A DNA stretch of 64,000 nucleotides from an uncultured Gemmatimonadota bacterium (lineage in GTDB: Bacteria > Gemmatimonadota > Gemmatimonadetes > Longimicrobiales > Longimicrobiaceae), in the NCBI GenBank assembly GCA_902805735.1, contig CADCTW010000089.1, positions 62,001 to 126,000 on the forward strand, given 5' to 3'. The translations under genes and the position numbers were made by a program. The notes below the pieces were generated by a model. The model searched no databases and was not told where the DNA came from. It saw only the letters and a list, made by a program, of their open reading frames with translations. Of the stretch, positions 8,913 through 17,947 are shown in pieces. Position 1 is the stretch's first letter; the number at the start of each line of letters is the position of its first letter.

Positions 8913-9902
8913 TCAACGGCGCCGCTCCACCGCGTGGGCGATGCTGGCGCGCAGCGCGTCCAGCGCCGCCCCCTCCGGCAGCCCGGCCAGCGCCTCCTCG
9001 GCGCGGGCCGCGCATTCCATGGCCGCGTCGTGCGCATACTCCAGACCGCCGTGCGCGCGCACCAGCTCCACCACCCGCGCGATCCCCTCGTCGCTCGGCT
9101 CCGGATCGCGAAAGAACGCGTCCACCTCCGCCCGCGCGGCCGGCGAGAAGCGGGGGAGCGCGGCGATCAGCGGCAGCGTCACCTTGTGCTCGCGCAGGTC
9201 CAGCCCGCTCGGCTTCCCCGTCTGCTCCGCGTCGGCCGTGTAGTCCAGCAGGTCGTCGGCGATCTGGAAGGCCAGCCCCAGCTCGCGCCCAAAGGTGCGG
9301 AGCTGCTCGCGGTAGGCGGGCGCGCCGGTGAGGGCGCCCAGCTCGCACGCGGCCGACATCAGCGACGCCGTCTTGCTGTCGATCAGCCGGTAGTAGTCCG
9401 CCTCGCCGAAGTCCAGCGCGTCGTGCGACGAGAGCTGGCGCATCTCCCCCACCGTCATGGCGTTGGCCGCGTCGGCCAGCACGCGGATGGGCTCGATCTG
9501 CCCCAGGCGCGTGATCTCGGTGATGGAGCGCGAGTACAGGTAGTCGCCCATGATGATGGCGACCTGGTGGCTCCACAGCGCGTTCACCGTGGGCATCCCC
9601 CGGCGCAGCACCGAGTGGTCCACCGCGTCGTCGTGCACCAGCGTGGCCAGGTGCACCAGCTCCACCACCGCCGCCAGCGTCTCCGCCTGCGGCGACGGGC
9701 GCCCCTCCAGCTCGTCGCACAGGAGGAGGAGCCCCGGGCGGAACAGCTTCCCGCGGATCTTGGCGAGGTACGCGTTGACCTCCTCCACCGGGGCGAAGTC
9801 CGACACGACGATGCGCCGGATCTCGTCCACCACGGCGTCGAGCCGTTCGCGGATGGGAGCCTGGATGTCGGAAAGGCGGGGCGGTGCCGTGCGCAGCGTC
9901 AT
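8913..9902 (-). CDS. all-trans polyprenyl diphosphate synthase (octaprenyl-type)
   Basis: 329 aa. Condenses isopentenyl diphosphate with an allylic diphosphate to make a long prenyl chain, probably the menaquinone side chain. The two aspartate-rich motifs are present: first 'LVHDDAVDHSVLRRG' (DDxxD) and second 'IADDLLDYTAD'. 'GKLFRPGLLLL' is the usual conserved N-terminal segment, and length is normal. Chain length cannot be read reliably from sequence; the octaprenyl call is by general resemblance to IspB. Confidence 0.92.
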   Translation of the reverse strand: MTLRTAPPRLSDIQAPIRERLDAVVDEIRRIVVSDFAPVEEVNAYLAKIRGKLFRPGLLLLCDELEGRPSPQAETLAAVVELVHLATLVHDDAVDHSVLRRGMPTVNALWSHQVAIIMGDYLYSRSITEITRLGQIEPIRVLADAANAMTVGEMRQLSSHDALDFGEADYYRLIDSKTASLMSAACELGALTGAPAYREQLRTFGRELGLAFQIADDLLDYTADAEQTGKPSGLDLREHKVTLPLIAALPRFSPAARAEVDAFFRDPEPSDEGIARVVELVRAHGGLEYAHDAAMECAARAEEALAGLPEGAALDALRASIAHAVERRR

Positions 9903-9966
9903 GCGGGGGAGAGCCTTGGATTTGCCTGCCGGAATCGCCGCAACCTAACCGCGGCGCCCGGCGGTG

Positions 9967-12180
9967 TCAAAATTCCGAGGCCCGCCCCGCGCCCCGCAGC
10001 GCTTCGGCGCGCCGCGCGGCGTCGCGGAAGCGGATGTCCACCGACAGCACGCGCTCGTACAGCTCCACCGCCTGCGCCGTGTTTCCCAGCTCCTCGTGGC
10101 TGCGCCCGAGGTGGTACAGCACCCCCACCAGCTCCGCGTCGCCCACGTTGGGGAGGCGGAGCGCGCGCTCCAGCACGCGGCTGGCCACGGGGTACTGCCC
10201 CTTCTCCACGAAGCACTGCCCCAGCAGCTCCAGCGTGGCCAGCGGGTTGGAGCCGCCGCGCAGCGCCACCTGGAACTCGGCGATGGCCTCGTCGGTCAGC
10301 CCCATCTCCATGAAGGCCAGCCCCAGGTCGTAGTGGCTGGACGAGTCCTCCGCCTCGATGTTCTCCGCGACCTTTTGGCGGAAGTGGGCCAGCATGTCCG
10401 CGAAGTCGCGGTCCTCGTCGCCCGTGGGCTCCTTCTCTTCCACCACGAAGCGCGTGGTCTGCTCGCGCTCGTCCGGGTCGCCCAGGATCAGCGAGCCCAG
10501 GTCCACGTACTCGTTGGCGGGCGGGGGCGGAGGAGGGGGCGGCGGCGGGGGCGCGGCGCGGCGGGCCGCCTGGGCCATGGCCTCCAGCGCGGCGCGTGCC
10601 TCCGGGTTGTACGACTCGATCTCCAGCACGCGCCCGAAGACGGCGCGGGCCTTGTCGCGCGAGCCCGTGGTGTCGAAGTACCTGGCCAGCGCCAGGTACG
10701 CCTCCACCATCGACGAGCGGTCGCCGGACTTGAAGGCGTACTCCACCCGTTTCTGCAGCAGCACGCCGTCGCCGGGGTGCAGGCGGATCAGCTGCGAGAT
10801 GGGCCCCACGGCCTCGCGGTAGAGCCCGCGCACGGCCAGCGCCCGGTGCGCCTCGTCCAGCACGCGCTGCACATCGCCCTCGGCGCCGCGCTCGTGCAGC
10901 AGGTCCACCAGCGCGTCGCGGGCGGCGGCGTCCTCCGGGTTCGTGGCCACGCGCGCCTGGAGCTGCTCCAGCGGATCGCGCGCGGGAGGAGGAGGAGGAG
11001 GCGCCGGGTCGATCCTGGGAAGGTCGACCGCGCCGAAGTCGCTCCCCATGTGCAGCAGGGGAAGCTCGTCGCCGTCGCCGTCCGCGTCCAGCGAGGTCCC
11101 GTGGTCGATCAGGGGAAGCGCGTCGTCCGCCTCGCCGAACGCGGGCTCGTGGCCGATCAGGGGGAGCGCGCCGTCGTCCTCGTCCGCGTCGGGGGCGATG
11201 AGAGGGAGCGGATCGTCGTCCAGGCTCACCTCGCCGTACGCGGAGGGGTCCGCGGGCGGGCCCATGTCGAAGTCGAGCAGCGGGAGGGCGTCCTCGTCCT
11301 CTTCCTCCGCGGCGGGCTGCGGCGGCGGCGCGGGGGTGGAGTCCGGACGGCTGAAGTCCATGGAGACCTCCAGCCCCTCGATGGCGGAGACCTCCAGGAG
11401 CCCGTCGTCCGCGTCGCGCCCGGGCCCGAACTCGATCTCGGCGGGCGGCTCGGCGCGGGGCTCGGGGGCGGGCGGCGCCGGGAGCGGGTCCGCGATGTCG
11501 ACGTTGCCCGCGTCGAACACGCCGTAGTCGTCCGCTGCGGGAGCCTCTTCGGCGCGGGCGAGCGGCTCGGTGCTGGCGTTGGGGTCGGTCGCGCGGATCT
11601 GCTCGCGCACCGCCTCGGCGGCGTCCTCGTCGCCGTTGCGCACGAGGGGCGCGAGCAGGGCGCGGAGCTGCTCCACGGCCTCGCCGCGGCGCCCGTGGGC
11701 CAGGAGCTGGTCCGCCAGCAGCCGGCGCACCTCCACGTCGTCCGGCGAGAGCTCCGCGAACTCCTTGAGCGCGGCGAACGAATCGTCGATCTTCCCGGCG
11801 CGGCGCATCCGGTCCGCGTACTCCAGGAAGTTCTGGCGCGCGTCGGCCAGGAACCCCTTGGCAGCGCTGATCTGCCCGAGGCGCCGGTAGGTGGCGATGC
11901 GCCCCGGCACCAGCCGCAGGATCTTGCGGCACAGCGCGATGGCGTTGTTGTACAGCCCGACTTCCACGTACGCGTTGACGGCCGCCTCGTACGCATCCAC
12001 CGCCTTCTCCGTCTCGTTGAGGCGGAGGTGCAGGTCCCCGATGCGGTTCCACAGGGCGATGTCGACCTCGCCCCCTTCCGGGCTCTCCAGGATCTGGCGG
12101 TAAGCGCCGATCGCTTCACGCCACTGGTCCCGCTGCTCATAGGCGCGAGCCTGGTCCCTCAGCTTTCCGATGTTCGCCAT
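9967..12180 (-). CDS. large TPR protein with acidic LPL(I/L) motif linker
   Basis: 737 aa from ATG 12180 (MANIGKLRDQARAYEQRDQW). Three zones: N-terminal TPR repeats (about residues 1-200, 'AIGAYRQILESPEGGEVDIA', 'AVDAYEAAVNAYVEVGLYNN'); a disordered, highly acidic Pro-rich linker (about 215-440); and a second TPR block to the C-terminus, interrupted by a polyproline run. The linker repeats a short motif five times: DALPLLDF, DPLPLIAP, GALPLIGH, DALPLIDH, DELPLLHM. No signal peptide. It is probably a cytoplasmic scaffold whose linker motifs recruit a partner. Next to the prenyl synthase on the same strand. Function unknown. Confidence 0.85.
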   Translation of the reverse strand: MANIGKLRDQARAYEQRDQWREAIGAYRQILESPEGGEVDIALWNRIGDLHLRLNETEKAVDAYEAAVNAYVEVGLYNNAIALCRKILRLVPGRIATYRRLGQISAAKGFLADARQNFLEYADRMRRAGKIDDSFAALKEFAELSPDDVEVRRLLADQLLAHGRRGEAVEQLRALLAPLVRNGDEDAAEAVREQIRATDPNASTEPLARAEEAPAADDYGVFDAGNVDIADPLPAPPAPEPRAEPPAEIEFGPGRDADDGLLEVSAIEGLEVSMDFSRPDSTPAPPPQPAAEEEDEDALPLLDFDMGPPADPSAYGEVSLDDDPLPLIAPDADEDDGALPLIGHEPAFGEADDALPLIDHGTSLDADGDGDELPLLHMGSDFGAVDLPRIDPAPPPPPPARDPLEQLQARVATNPEDAAARDALVDLLHERGAEGDVQRVLDEAHRALAVRGLYREAVGPISQLIRLHPGDGVLLQKRVEYAFKSGDRSSMVEAYLALARYFDTTGSRDKARAVFGRVLEIESYNPEARAALEAMAQAARRAAPPPPPPPPPPPANEYVDLGSLILGDPDEREQTTRFVVEEKEPTGDEDRDFADMLAHFRQKVAENIEAEDSSSHYDLGLAFMEMGLTDEAIAEFQVALRGGSNPLATLELLGQCFVEKGQYPVASRVLERALRLPNVGDAELVGVLYHLGRSHEELGNTAQAVELYERVLSVDIRFRDAARRAEALRGAGRASEF

Positions 12181-12322
12181 GAGTGTGGGACGGAGAATTC
12201 CTGCTACTGCCCGAGCGGCTGTGTGATACGTTGCGAAGATAGCGGGGGCCGCAAGGGTTGCCAACGGCAGTGCCTTGGAGTGCGTCCGTACAGCCGGAAC
12301 CGAGAAGGCTGCGGCACGCTCA

Positions 12323-12376
12323 AGGGGCCCTCACCCCCCCGACCCCCCTCTCCCAATAATGGGAGAGGGGGGCGCA
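12323..12376. repeat. family B repeat
   Basis: GGGGCCCTCACCCCCCCGAC edge followed by stem CTCTCCCA-ATAA-TGGGAGAG. Paired with an oppositely oriented copy at 12451. Confidence 0.85.
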
Positions 12377-12450
12377 CTCCAGCCATCCAGCCTCACCCCG
12401 GGGATCGAGAGGGCCGCGGCTCGGCAGAAGCCGCTTCGTCGCACGGTTCC

Positions 12451-12508
12451 GTGGAAATCGCCTCCTCCCCCAGCTGTTTGGGGGAGGAGGTCGGGAGGTG
12501 AGGGCCCT
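12451..12508. repeat. family B repeat, inverted copy
   Basis: GTGGAAATCGCC edge, stem CTCCTCCCCCAGCTGTTTGG.., then GGTCGGGAGGTGAGGGCCCT. With 12323-12376 it makes a head-to-head pair about 75 bp apart that fills most of the TPR-hutI gap; no gene is supported in 12181-12565. Confidence 0.85.
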
Positions 12509-12565
12509 CCGTCAGCCCGCGCCGATCCCTCACCGCCATCTGCCGTACGCACCTACGCACTTTCG

Positions 12566-13801
12566 TCATCCCACCACGCGTACTCCGCCCTTCCACACGC
12601 CGGCCACGACGGGAGCGGCGAGGCGGTAGGGGATCTCGCCCGCGGAGGCGCAGCGCCAGAGCACGAGATCGGCCGGGGCGCCGGGGGCCAGCGTGCCGCG
12701 CCCGTCCGCCAGCTCCAGCGCGGCGGCGCCGCCGGCGGTGGCGGCGCGCAGGGCTTCGGCGGGGCTCATCCCCATGCGCGAGCAGGCGGCGGTCATCACG
12801 AAGGGAAGGCTGGGCGTGGGCGACGAGCCCGGGTTGAAGTCCGTCGCCAGGGCCACCGTGGCGCCGGCGTCCAGCAGGGCGCGCGCGGGGGCGAAGTTGG
12901 GGCGGCCCAGGAAGAAGAGGGTGGCCGGGAGCAGCGTGGCGACGGTGCGCGAGCCCGCCAGCGCCGCGATCCCCGCCTCCGACACGTCGCCCAGGTGGTC
13001 CGCGGATGCGGCGCCCAGCTCCACCGCCAGCTCCGCCCCGCCGCTCCCCTCCAGCTCGTCCGCGTGGATCTTGGGGCGCAGGCCGTGGTCCAGCCCCGCG
13101 CGCAGGATGCGCTCGCTCTGCGCGCGGTCGAAGACGCCGGGCTCCATGAACACGTCGCAGAAGCGCGCCAGCCCCGATTCCGCCACCGCGGGGATCATCT
13201 CCTCCACCAGGAGCTCCACGTACGCGTCGCGGCGATCGCGGTACTCGGGCGGCACCTCGTGCGCACCCAGGAAGGTGGGGATCAGCTCGATGGGCTGCAG
13301 CGAGGCGAGGCGGCGGATGGCGCGCAGCGTCTTCAGCTCGTCCTCCGTCGCGAGGCCGTAGCCGCTCTTCACCTCGGCCGTGGTGACGCCGTTCGCCAGC
13401 AGGTCACGCAGGCGCGGGAGGGACAGCTCCACCAGCTCGTCCTCCGAGCGGGCGCGCAGGTCGCGCACCGAGGCGTTGATGCCGCCGCCGCGCCGCGCGA
13501 TCTCCATGTACGGCACGCCCTGGGAGCGCAGCGCGTACTCGTCCGTGCGCCAGCGCCCAAAGACGGCGTGGGTGTGCGAATCCACCAGCCCCGGCGTCAG
13601 CGTGCCCCCCGCGCAGTCCACCTCCGCCGCGCGCGGGAAGCGGGCGCGCAGCTCCGCCTCCGGGCCCACCTCCACGATGCGCCCGCGCTCCACGGCCACG
13701 GCGACCCCCTGGCGCGCGGCGGCGGGGTCCGCGTCCTCCGCCTGGCGCGGGGGGCCGGAACAGGCGGCGACTTCGGCGGCGCGTACGAAGAGCGTTTGCA
13801 T
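12566..13801 (-). CDS. hutI: imidazolonepropionase
   Basis: 411 aa from ATG 13801 (MQTLFVRAAEVAACSGPPR). Amidohydrolase-superfamily enzyme opening the imidazolone ring to N-formimino-glutamate in histidine degradation. Seen: metal site 'GLVDSHTHAVFGRWRTDEY', substrate region 'YMEIARRGGGI', 'AEVKSGYGL', 'FLGAHEVPPEYR', second metal His in 'PKIHADELEGSG', and 'ATDFNPGSSPTPSLPF'. No hutH, hutU or hutG is nearby, so the pathway is dispersed or the gene stands alone. Divergent from the helicase, 107 bp between starts. Confidence 0.95.
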   Translation of the reverse strand: MQTLFVRAAEVAACSGPPRQAEDADPAAARQGVAVAVERGRIVEVGPEAELRARFPRAAEVDCAGGTLTPGLVDSHTHAVFGRWRTDEYALRSQGVPYMEIARRGGGINASVRDLRARSEDELVELSLPRLRDLLANGVTTAEVKSGYGLATEDELKTLRAIRRLASLQPIELIPTFLGAHEVPPEYRDRRDAYVELLVEEMIPAVAESGLARFCDVFMEPGVFDRAQSERILRAGLDHGLRPKIHADELEGSGGAELAVELGAASADHLGDVSEAGIAALAGSRTVATLLPATLFFLGRPNFAPARALLDAGATVALATDFNPGSSPTPSLPFVMTAACSRMGMSPAEALRAATAGGAAALELADGRGTLAPGAPADLVLWRCASAGEIPYRLAAPVVAGVWKGGVRVVG

Positions 13802-13908
13802 CGTTGAGACCTGTAATTGGCTGGGTTCTTGCTCGTGCGCCTGGGCGTGACATTCTGGCGGGGCGCCGCGCGCCGCGTCAACCAGCCCTCCACAACGTCC
13901 GGAGATCC

Positions 13909-16590
13909 ATGGTCCAGGTACCGACGACACCCCCCTCGGAACGCTACCCGGGGCGCCCGCCGGAGGGGCGCATCGTCGTCATCGCGCCCACCCGCGCCGC
14001 CTGCGAGACCATCGAGCTGGGCGTGCAGCTCACGGGCGTGGAGACCATCATCAACCGCGAGCACGGCGCTGAGCTGAGGGAGCTGGCGGGCGCAGGGAAG
14101 GGCTTCGGGATCGTGGCCGGCACCGGCACGGGGAAGACGCTGGCCATCCGCCCCATCGCCGAGGCCATCGTGGGCCCCGAGCTGCGCGTGGGCGTGGTGA
14201 ACCGCGAGCGCGAGGCGACGCCCGAAACGCCGAGCTGGAACGTGGTGATCGTGACCACCGGCATCGCGCGGCGCTGGCTGCAGGACAAACTGATCGACGC
14301 CAGCGACGTGGTGATCGTGGACGAGATCCACCAGACCTCGGCCGAGCTGGAGCTGTGCCTGGCGCTGGCCAAGCGCGCCGGTTGCCGATTCGTGTGGCTC
14401 TCCGCCACCGTGGACCCGACGTTCTACGCGGAGTACCTCAGCTCCGCCACCGTCATCGAGAGCTCCGCGTTCGACCCGGAGAAGGCGGCGACGGTGCGGA
14501 TCTCCAACACGCTCAACCCCGGTGCCTTTTTGGGCGACCGCTTCATGCGCCACGTGCGCAAGGAGAAGCGGGGCGTGGCCGTCTTCGTCCCCACGCGCGC
14601 GGGGACGGAGCAGACGGTAAAGGCGGTGGCCGAGCGCTACCCGGAGATGCTCACCGAGTTCTACCACGGCGGCGAGCCGGTGGCGAAGCTGCGCCCCTTC
14701 CTGGAGGGCGAGGGCGCGCCGCACCCCTTCGTCCTTTCCATGACGGCGGCCGGCCAGTCCGCGCTCAACATCCGCGGGCTGGACACGGTGGTCATCGAGG
14801 ACGCGCAGTTCACCACGCTGGTGGAAAAGGGCCGCAGCGTGCTGACGCGCAAGCCGCTGGGCACCAACGAGATCCTGCAGATGGCGGGGCGCGTGCACGG
14901 CCGCGTGGCGGACGGCGAGGTGTGGATCCTGAGCGAGCGCGACATCGACTTCGGCTCGCTGCGCCCCACCGCGCCCAACTTCCAGCTCGCCGGCGACCCC
15001 GAGCGCGTGGCCATGACCTGCGCCGACATGGGCGTGCGCGCCGACGAGCTGGACCTGCCGGTGCCGCTGGACCGCATCGCCTACCGCCGCGCGGTGGAGA
15101 CGCTCACGCGCCGCGGCCTCATCGCCAACAACCGCCTGACGGACTACGGGCGCAAGGTGGAAGTGCTCCCCGTGGACCGCCCCTGGGGGGAGCTGCTGGT
15201 GCAGGCGGAGGAGCGGATGGTGCCGCTGGTGGCCGCGATGGCCTCCATCGACTCGCTGCACCGCATGCTGCGCCAGCAGGACAACGACATCAGCGCGTAC
15301 ATCGTCCCCGGCAGCGACCACCTGACGGCGTACCGCATCTACCAGGACGCGCTGGCCACCAACGGCACGCTGGGCCAGGTGTACGGCCTTCCGCGCCACG
15401 TCTTCGACGCGGAGGCGCTGGCGGAGTGGGCGGACGAGCGGGGGGTGCTGGTGAGGTCCATCGAGGACGCGGCGCTCGCCATCGCCTCCATCTTCCGCTC
15501 GCTGGACCTGGAGCTCCCCCGCACCCTCCCCCCGCTCAACCGCGAGCTGGAGAGCGCCTGGCAGGAGCTGCTGGCCCGCGTGATGCCCTTTTCGCTGGTG
15601 ATCGACGAGGAAACGTCGTGGGGCGAGGAGGTCCGCGTTTCCAAGACCAGCGTGTGCGGCACCTGGGGCCCCGTGGCGGGGGAGATCAACTTCTTCGCGG
15701 ACCGCTTCGGCAAGGCGCGCGGCTCCATCGCGGGGACGCAGCTTCCCTTCAAGCTGCTGCTGAAGCACGCCGTGCGCGCCGAGCCGGAGGTGGTGTACGA
15801 CGCCAGCCACCGCCGCCACCCCCTGCGGCTGCGCAGCATGGTGGAGTACAACGGCTTCGTGCTGGACTCCGAGGACCAGCCCATCGACGGCTTCCCCGAG
15901 GAAATGGAGGAGGCGTGCCGCCGGGCGCTGGCCGCGGCCGTGATGGCGGGCGAAGCGTTCCACAAGGACGCGGCGGCCAACCGCGACGCGCTCCGCCAGC
16001 TCCGCCAGGTGCACCGCAAGTCGGGCGGCAAGGCGGGGGTGAGCGAGGAGTCGATGATCGAGACGATCGCGGCGCAGCTCACCGGCGTGCGCTCGTACGC
16101 CGACTTCCTGGAGACGCCGCTGCGCATCGAGGCGGACTCGCTGGTGGACCCGGCGGAGCGCGAGCGGTGGATGTCGCTTCCGGACCACGTGTACCTGGAG
16201 GGCCGCGAGTACCCGCTGGACTACGCCTTCGACGACGGCACGCCCATCGTGCGCGCGCGCATCCCGGCCAAGATCCTCAACTACATCGACGAGGAAGACG
16301 TCCCGGAGTTCGACCGTCCGCTGCACTGGACGATCACCCGCGGCAAGCGCCCCGAGATCCGCGTCGCCACGCTGGAAGAAGCGCGTGACGCGATGCTGCG
16401 CGAGCGCCCCGAGGCCCCTCCGCACCGCCCCAAGCGCGGCGGCGCCGACCGTGACAAGGAGCCGCGCCGCGGCCGGGGCCAGGGGCGCGGCCGTGGCCAC
16501 CCTCCCCGCGCCGAGGAGGAGGGCCCGCGCCGCAAGGGCCAGCGCGCCCGCACCGGCGGCCGCCACAAGGGCGGCCGCCGCAGGGGATAG
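13909..16590 (+). CDS. DEAH-box (HrpA/HrpB-like) helicase with basic RG-rich tail
   Basis: 893 aa from ATG 13909 with a GGAG ribosome-binding site 5 nt upstream. Superfamily 2 motifs: Walker A GTGTGKT (residues 71-77), motif II DEIH (138-141), motif III SAT (165-167), then a second RecA-like domain with 'LSMTAAGQSALNIRGLDTVV' and 'QMAGRVHGR' (motif VI-like). A winged-helix/HA2-like region follows ('VETLTRRGLIANNRLTDYGR'). The last roughly 65 residues are very basic and rich in RG and GR ('RGRGQGRGRGHPP'), as in RNA-binding tails. Probably RNA remodelling. A 1003-aa antisense ORF over it is a shadow. Confidence 0.85.
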   Translation: MVQVPTTPPSERYPGRPPEGRIVVIAPTRAACETIELGVQLTGVETIINREHGAELRELAGAGKGFGIVAGTGTGKTLAIRPIAEAIVGPELRVGVVNREREATPETPSWNVVIVTTGIARRWLQDKLIDASDVVIVDEIHQTSAELELCLALAKRAGCRFVWLSATVDPTFYAEYLSSATVIESSAFDPEKAATVRISNTLNPGAFLGDRFMRHVRKEKRGVAVFVPTRAGTEQTVKAVAERYPEMLTEFYHGGEPVAKLRPFLEGEGAPHPFVLSMTAAGQSALNIRGLDTVVIEDAQFTTLVEKGRSVLTRKPLGTNEILQMAGRVHGRVADGEVWILSERDIDFGSLRPTAPNFQLAGDPERVAMTCADMGVRADELDLPVPLDRIAYRRAVETLTRRGLIANNRLTDYGRKVEVLPVDRPWGELLVQAEERMVPLVAAMASIDSLHRMLRQQDNDISAYIVPGSDHLTAYRIYQDALATNGTLGQVYGLPRHVFDAEALAEWADERGVLVRSIEDAALAIASIFRSLDLELPRTLPPLNRELESAWQELLARVMPFSLVIDEETSWGEEVRVSKTSVCGTWGPVAGEINFFADRFGKARGSIAGTQLPFKLLLKHAVRAEPEVVYDASHRRHPLRLRSMVEYNGFVLDSEDQPIDGFPEEMEEACRRALAAAVMAGEAFHKDAAANRDALRQLRQVHRKSGGKAGVSEESMIETIAAQLTGVRSYADFLETPLRIEADSLVDPAERERWMSLPDHVYLEGREYPLDYAFDDGTPIVRARIPAKILNYIDEEDVPEFDRPLHWTITRGKRPEIRVATLEEARDAMLRERPEAPPHRPKRGGADRDKEPRRGRGQGRGRGHPPRAEEEGPRRKGQRARTGGRHKGGRRRG

Positions 16591-16591
16591 G

Positions 16592-16659
16592 GGCTCACAC
16601 AGAGCCACAGAGGCACAGAGATGACTTCATCTCTGTGCCTCTGTGTCTCTGTGTGAGCC
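16592..16659. repeat. family A palindrome, complete
   Basis: Complete copy directly after the helicase stop and before the stop of the convergent lipoprotein gene; well placed to serve as a bidirectional terminator. Confidence 0.9.
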
Positions 16660-16665
16660 CTGTTT

Positions 16666-17178
16666 TTATTTACGGAACTCGTACAGCGACTCGATGCCGA
16701 AGAAGGGATCCGCCACGTCCATGCTGAGCTTCCCGCGGAAGAGCGTGGCGTCGGGGTTGATGTCCACCTCCGAGCTCCCGGACGGGGTCAGGGTCAGCGT
16801 GCTCCCGTCCAGGCTGTAGCTCCCCGACGCCGTGAACGTCTCCGTGTCCGGGGGGAACCGGCCCCGGGTCTCGGTGATGCGGTACGTGCCGCTGAACTGG
16901 TAGGTGCTCCCGCTCTCCACCAGCGTCATCCTGGAGCCGAGCAGCTCGAAGCGGATGTCGAAAACCGCACCCGACTGCGCCGTCGCCTGGCCCTCGTAGA
17001 GCACCACCGGCACCGTCTTGCGGGTCGTCTGGCCGTTGTCCAGCGACGACACGATACCCGCCACGAGCGTGTACTCGCCGCCTACGGAGGTGTCCGTCCC
17101 CGTGCTGTCGCCGCAGGCGGCCACGAGGGTGAGCGCGAGCACCAGCAGGCCGCGCGCGGAGAATGAGGAGAGCTTCAC
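16666..17178 (-). CDS. putative lipoprotein, hypothetical
   Basis: 170 aa. Signal peptide MKLSSFSARGLLVLALTLVAAC with lipobox VAAC, then a Ser/Thr/Gly-rich mature region with alternating hydrophobic strands ('YTLVAGIVSSLDN', 'YQFSGTYRITETRG', 'SYSLDGSTLTLTPSG'), suggesting a small beta-barrel or lipocalin-like fold. Envelope-anchored; no known family recognised. Convergent with the helicase gene. Confidence 0.7.
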   Translation of the reverse strand: MKLSSFSARGLLVLALTLVAACGDSTGTDTSVGGEYTLVAGIVSSLDNGQTTRKTVPVVLYEGQATAQSGAVFDIRFELLGSRMTLVESGSTYQFSGTYRITETRGRFPPDTETFTASGSYSLDGSTLTLTPSGSSEVDINPDATLFRGKLSMDVADPFFGIESLYEFRK

Positions 17179-17271
17179 GATCGGCTCCAGTGGTGGGTGG
17201 CCCGCGCCGCGGAGGAGCGGCGGCTTCCGGCTCTGCCCTCAATCATAGCCGCACCGCCGCCAAAACTGCAA

Positions 17272-17304
17272 TCTCACACAGAGGCACAGAGGCACAGAGA
17301 AAAA
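17272..17304. repeat. family A repeat, half copy
   Basis: One arm of the family A palindrome upstream of the TonB-domain lipoprotein gene. The rest of the 17179-17397 gap holds promoters but no gene. Confidence 0.7.
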
Positions 17305-17397
17305 CCCCGGACCCTTGACTCAGGCTCCATTCACGTCCAATATGGTCACGGATGGTGTCCCTTCCGCACCTTTAAGGCCGTTACAGAGGAGGATCTT

Positions 17398-17940
17398 GTG
17401 ACCGCAAGCCGTCGGCGTACGCCCACGAAGTGGCTGCTGTGCAGCGTCGTCCTGCTCGGCGCGTGTTCCGAATCGCCCCCGGGCGGTGCCCGCAACGATC
17501 CTCTCAGCCCCGCACCGGCCGCCGCAGGGCGCCGCGCGCTGTCGCCCGAGATGCGTGCGCATACGGGGCTCAGCCATTCTCCCGAAGCTGCCGACAAGGA
17601 GGCATACGCCGCGAGCTTCCGTCGCCACTACCCGGCCCAACTCCGTGCACAGGGCGTCTCCGGTGCCGCGCTTGTGGAGGTCTACATAGACGCTGAGGGC
17701 CGGGTTCGGGAAGTAGAGGTGGTCCCACGTCCCGCATCCTCCTCGCACCAGACTCACCGGGCGGTGCTTCAGGACCGTGGCACCTCACGCGTGGTGGACC
17801 TCAACTATCGTCCGGAGTTCGGGCCCGCTGCGCAGGCCGTCCTGCGTGAGACGCGCTTTCTTCCGGCGCTGAAAGACGGGAAAGCCGTGCCCTCCAGGTT
17901 CCGCATGACCCTGCAGTTTACGCCGCCGACCAACCCGTGA
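17398..17940 (+). CDS. lipoprotein with TonB C-terminal-like domain
   Basis: 180 aa from GTG 17398, chosen because an AGAGGAGG ribosome-binding site sits 5 nt upstream and translation then opens with a lipoprotein signal (lipobox LLGAC). The C-terminal half ('YPAQLRAQGVSGAALVEVYIDAEGRVREVEVV...ETRFLPALKDGKAVPSRFRMTLQF') matches the TonB_C fold, including 'L...G..G......(V/I)D..G.V....V' and 'A....F.PA..(D/N)G..V'. No periplasm-spanning Pro-rich linker or N-terminal TM anchor is present, so it is unlikely to be a classical energy-transducing TonB. A small secreted-protein gene follows 7 bp later. Confidence 0.75.
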   Translation: MTASRRRTPTKWLLCSVVLLGACSESPPGGARNDPLSPAPAAAGRRALSPEMRAHTGLSHSPEAADKEAYAASFRRHYPAQLRAQGVSGAALVEVYIDAEGRVREVEVVPRPASSSHQTHRAVLQDRGTSRVVDLNYRPEFGPAAQAVLRETRFLPALKDGKAVPSRFRMTLQFTPPTNP

Positions 17941-17947
17941 GCCAACG

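Noticed and set aside
9964-12501. 845-aa plus-strand ORF opposite the TPR protein
   Set aside because: Shadow ORF produced by high GC third positions; Arg/His/Val-rich with no motif, and it runs through family B repeats.
13597-16608. 1003-aa minus-strand ORF opposite the helicase
   Set aside because: Antisense shadow: low-complexity His/Ala/Leu/Arg composition, no domain, while the plus-strand frame has clear helicase motifs.
17197-17397. N-terminal 67-residue extension of the TonB-domain protein in the ORF track
   Set aside because: It reads through a half family A repeat and lies before a strong ribosome-binding site and a lipoprotein signal at GTG 17398.
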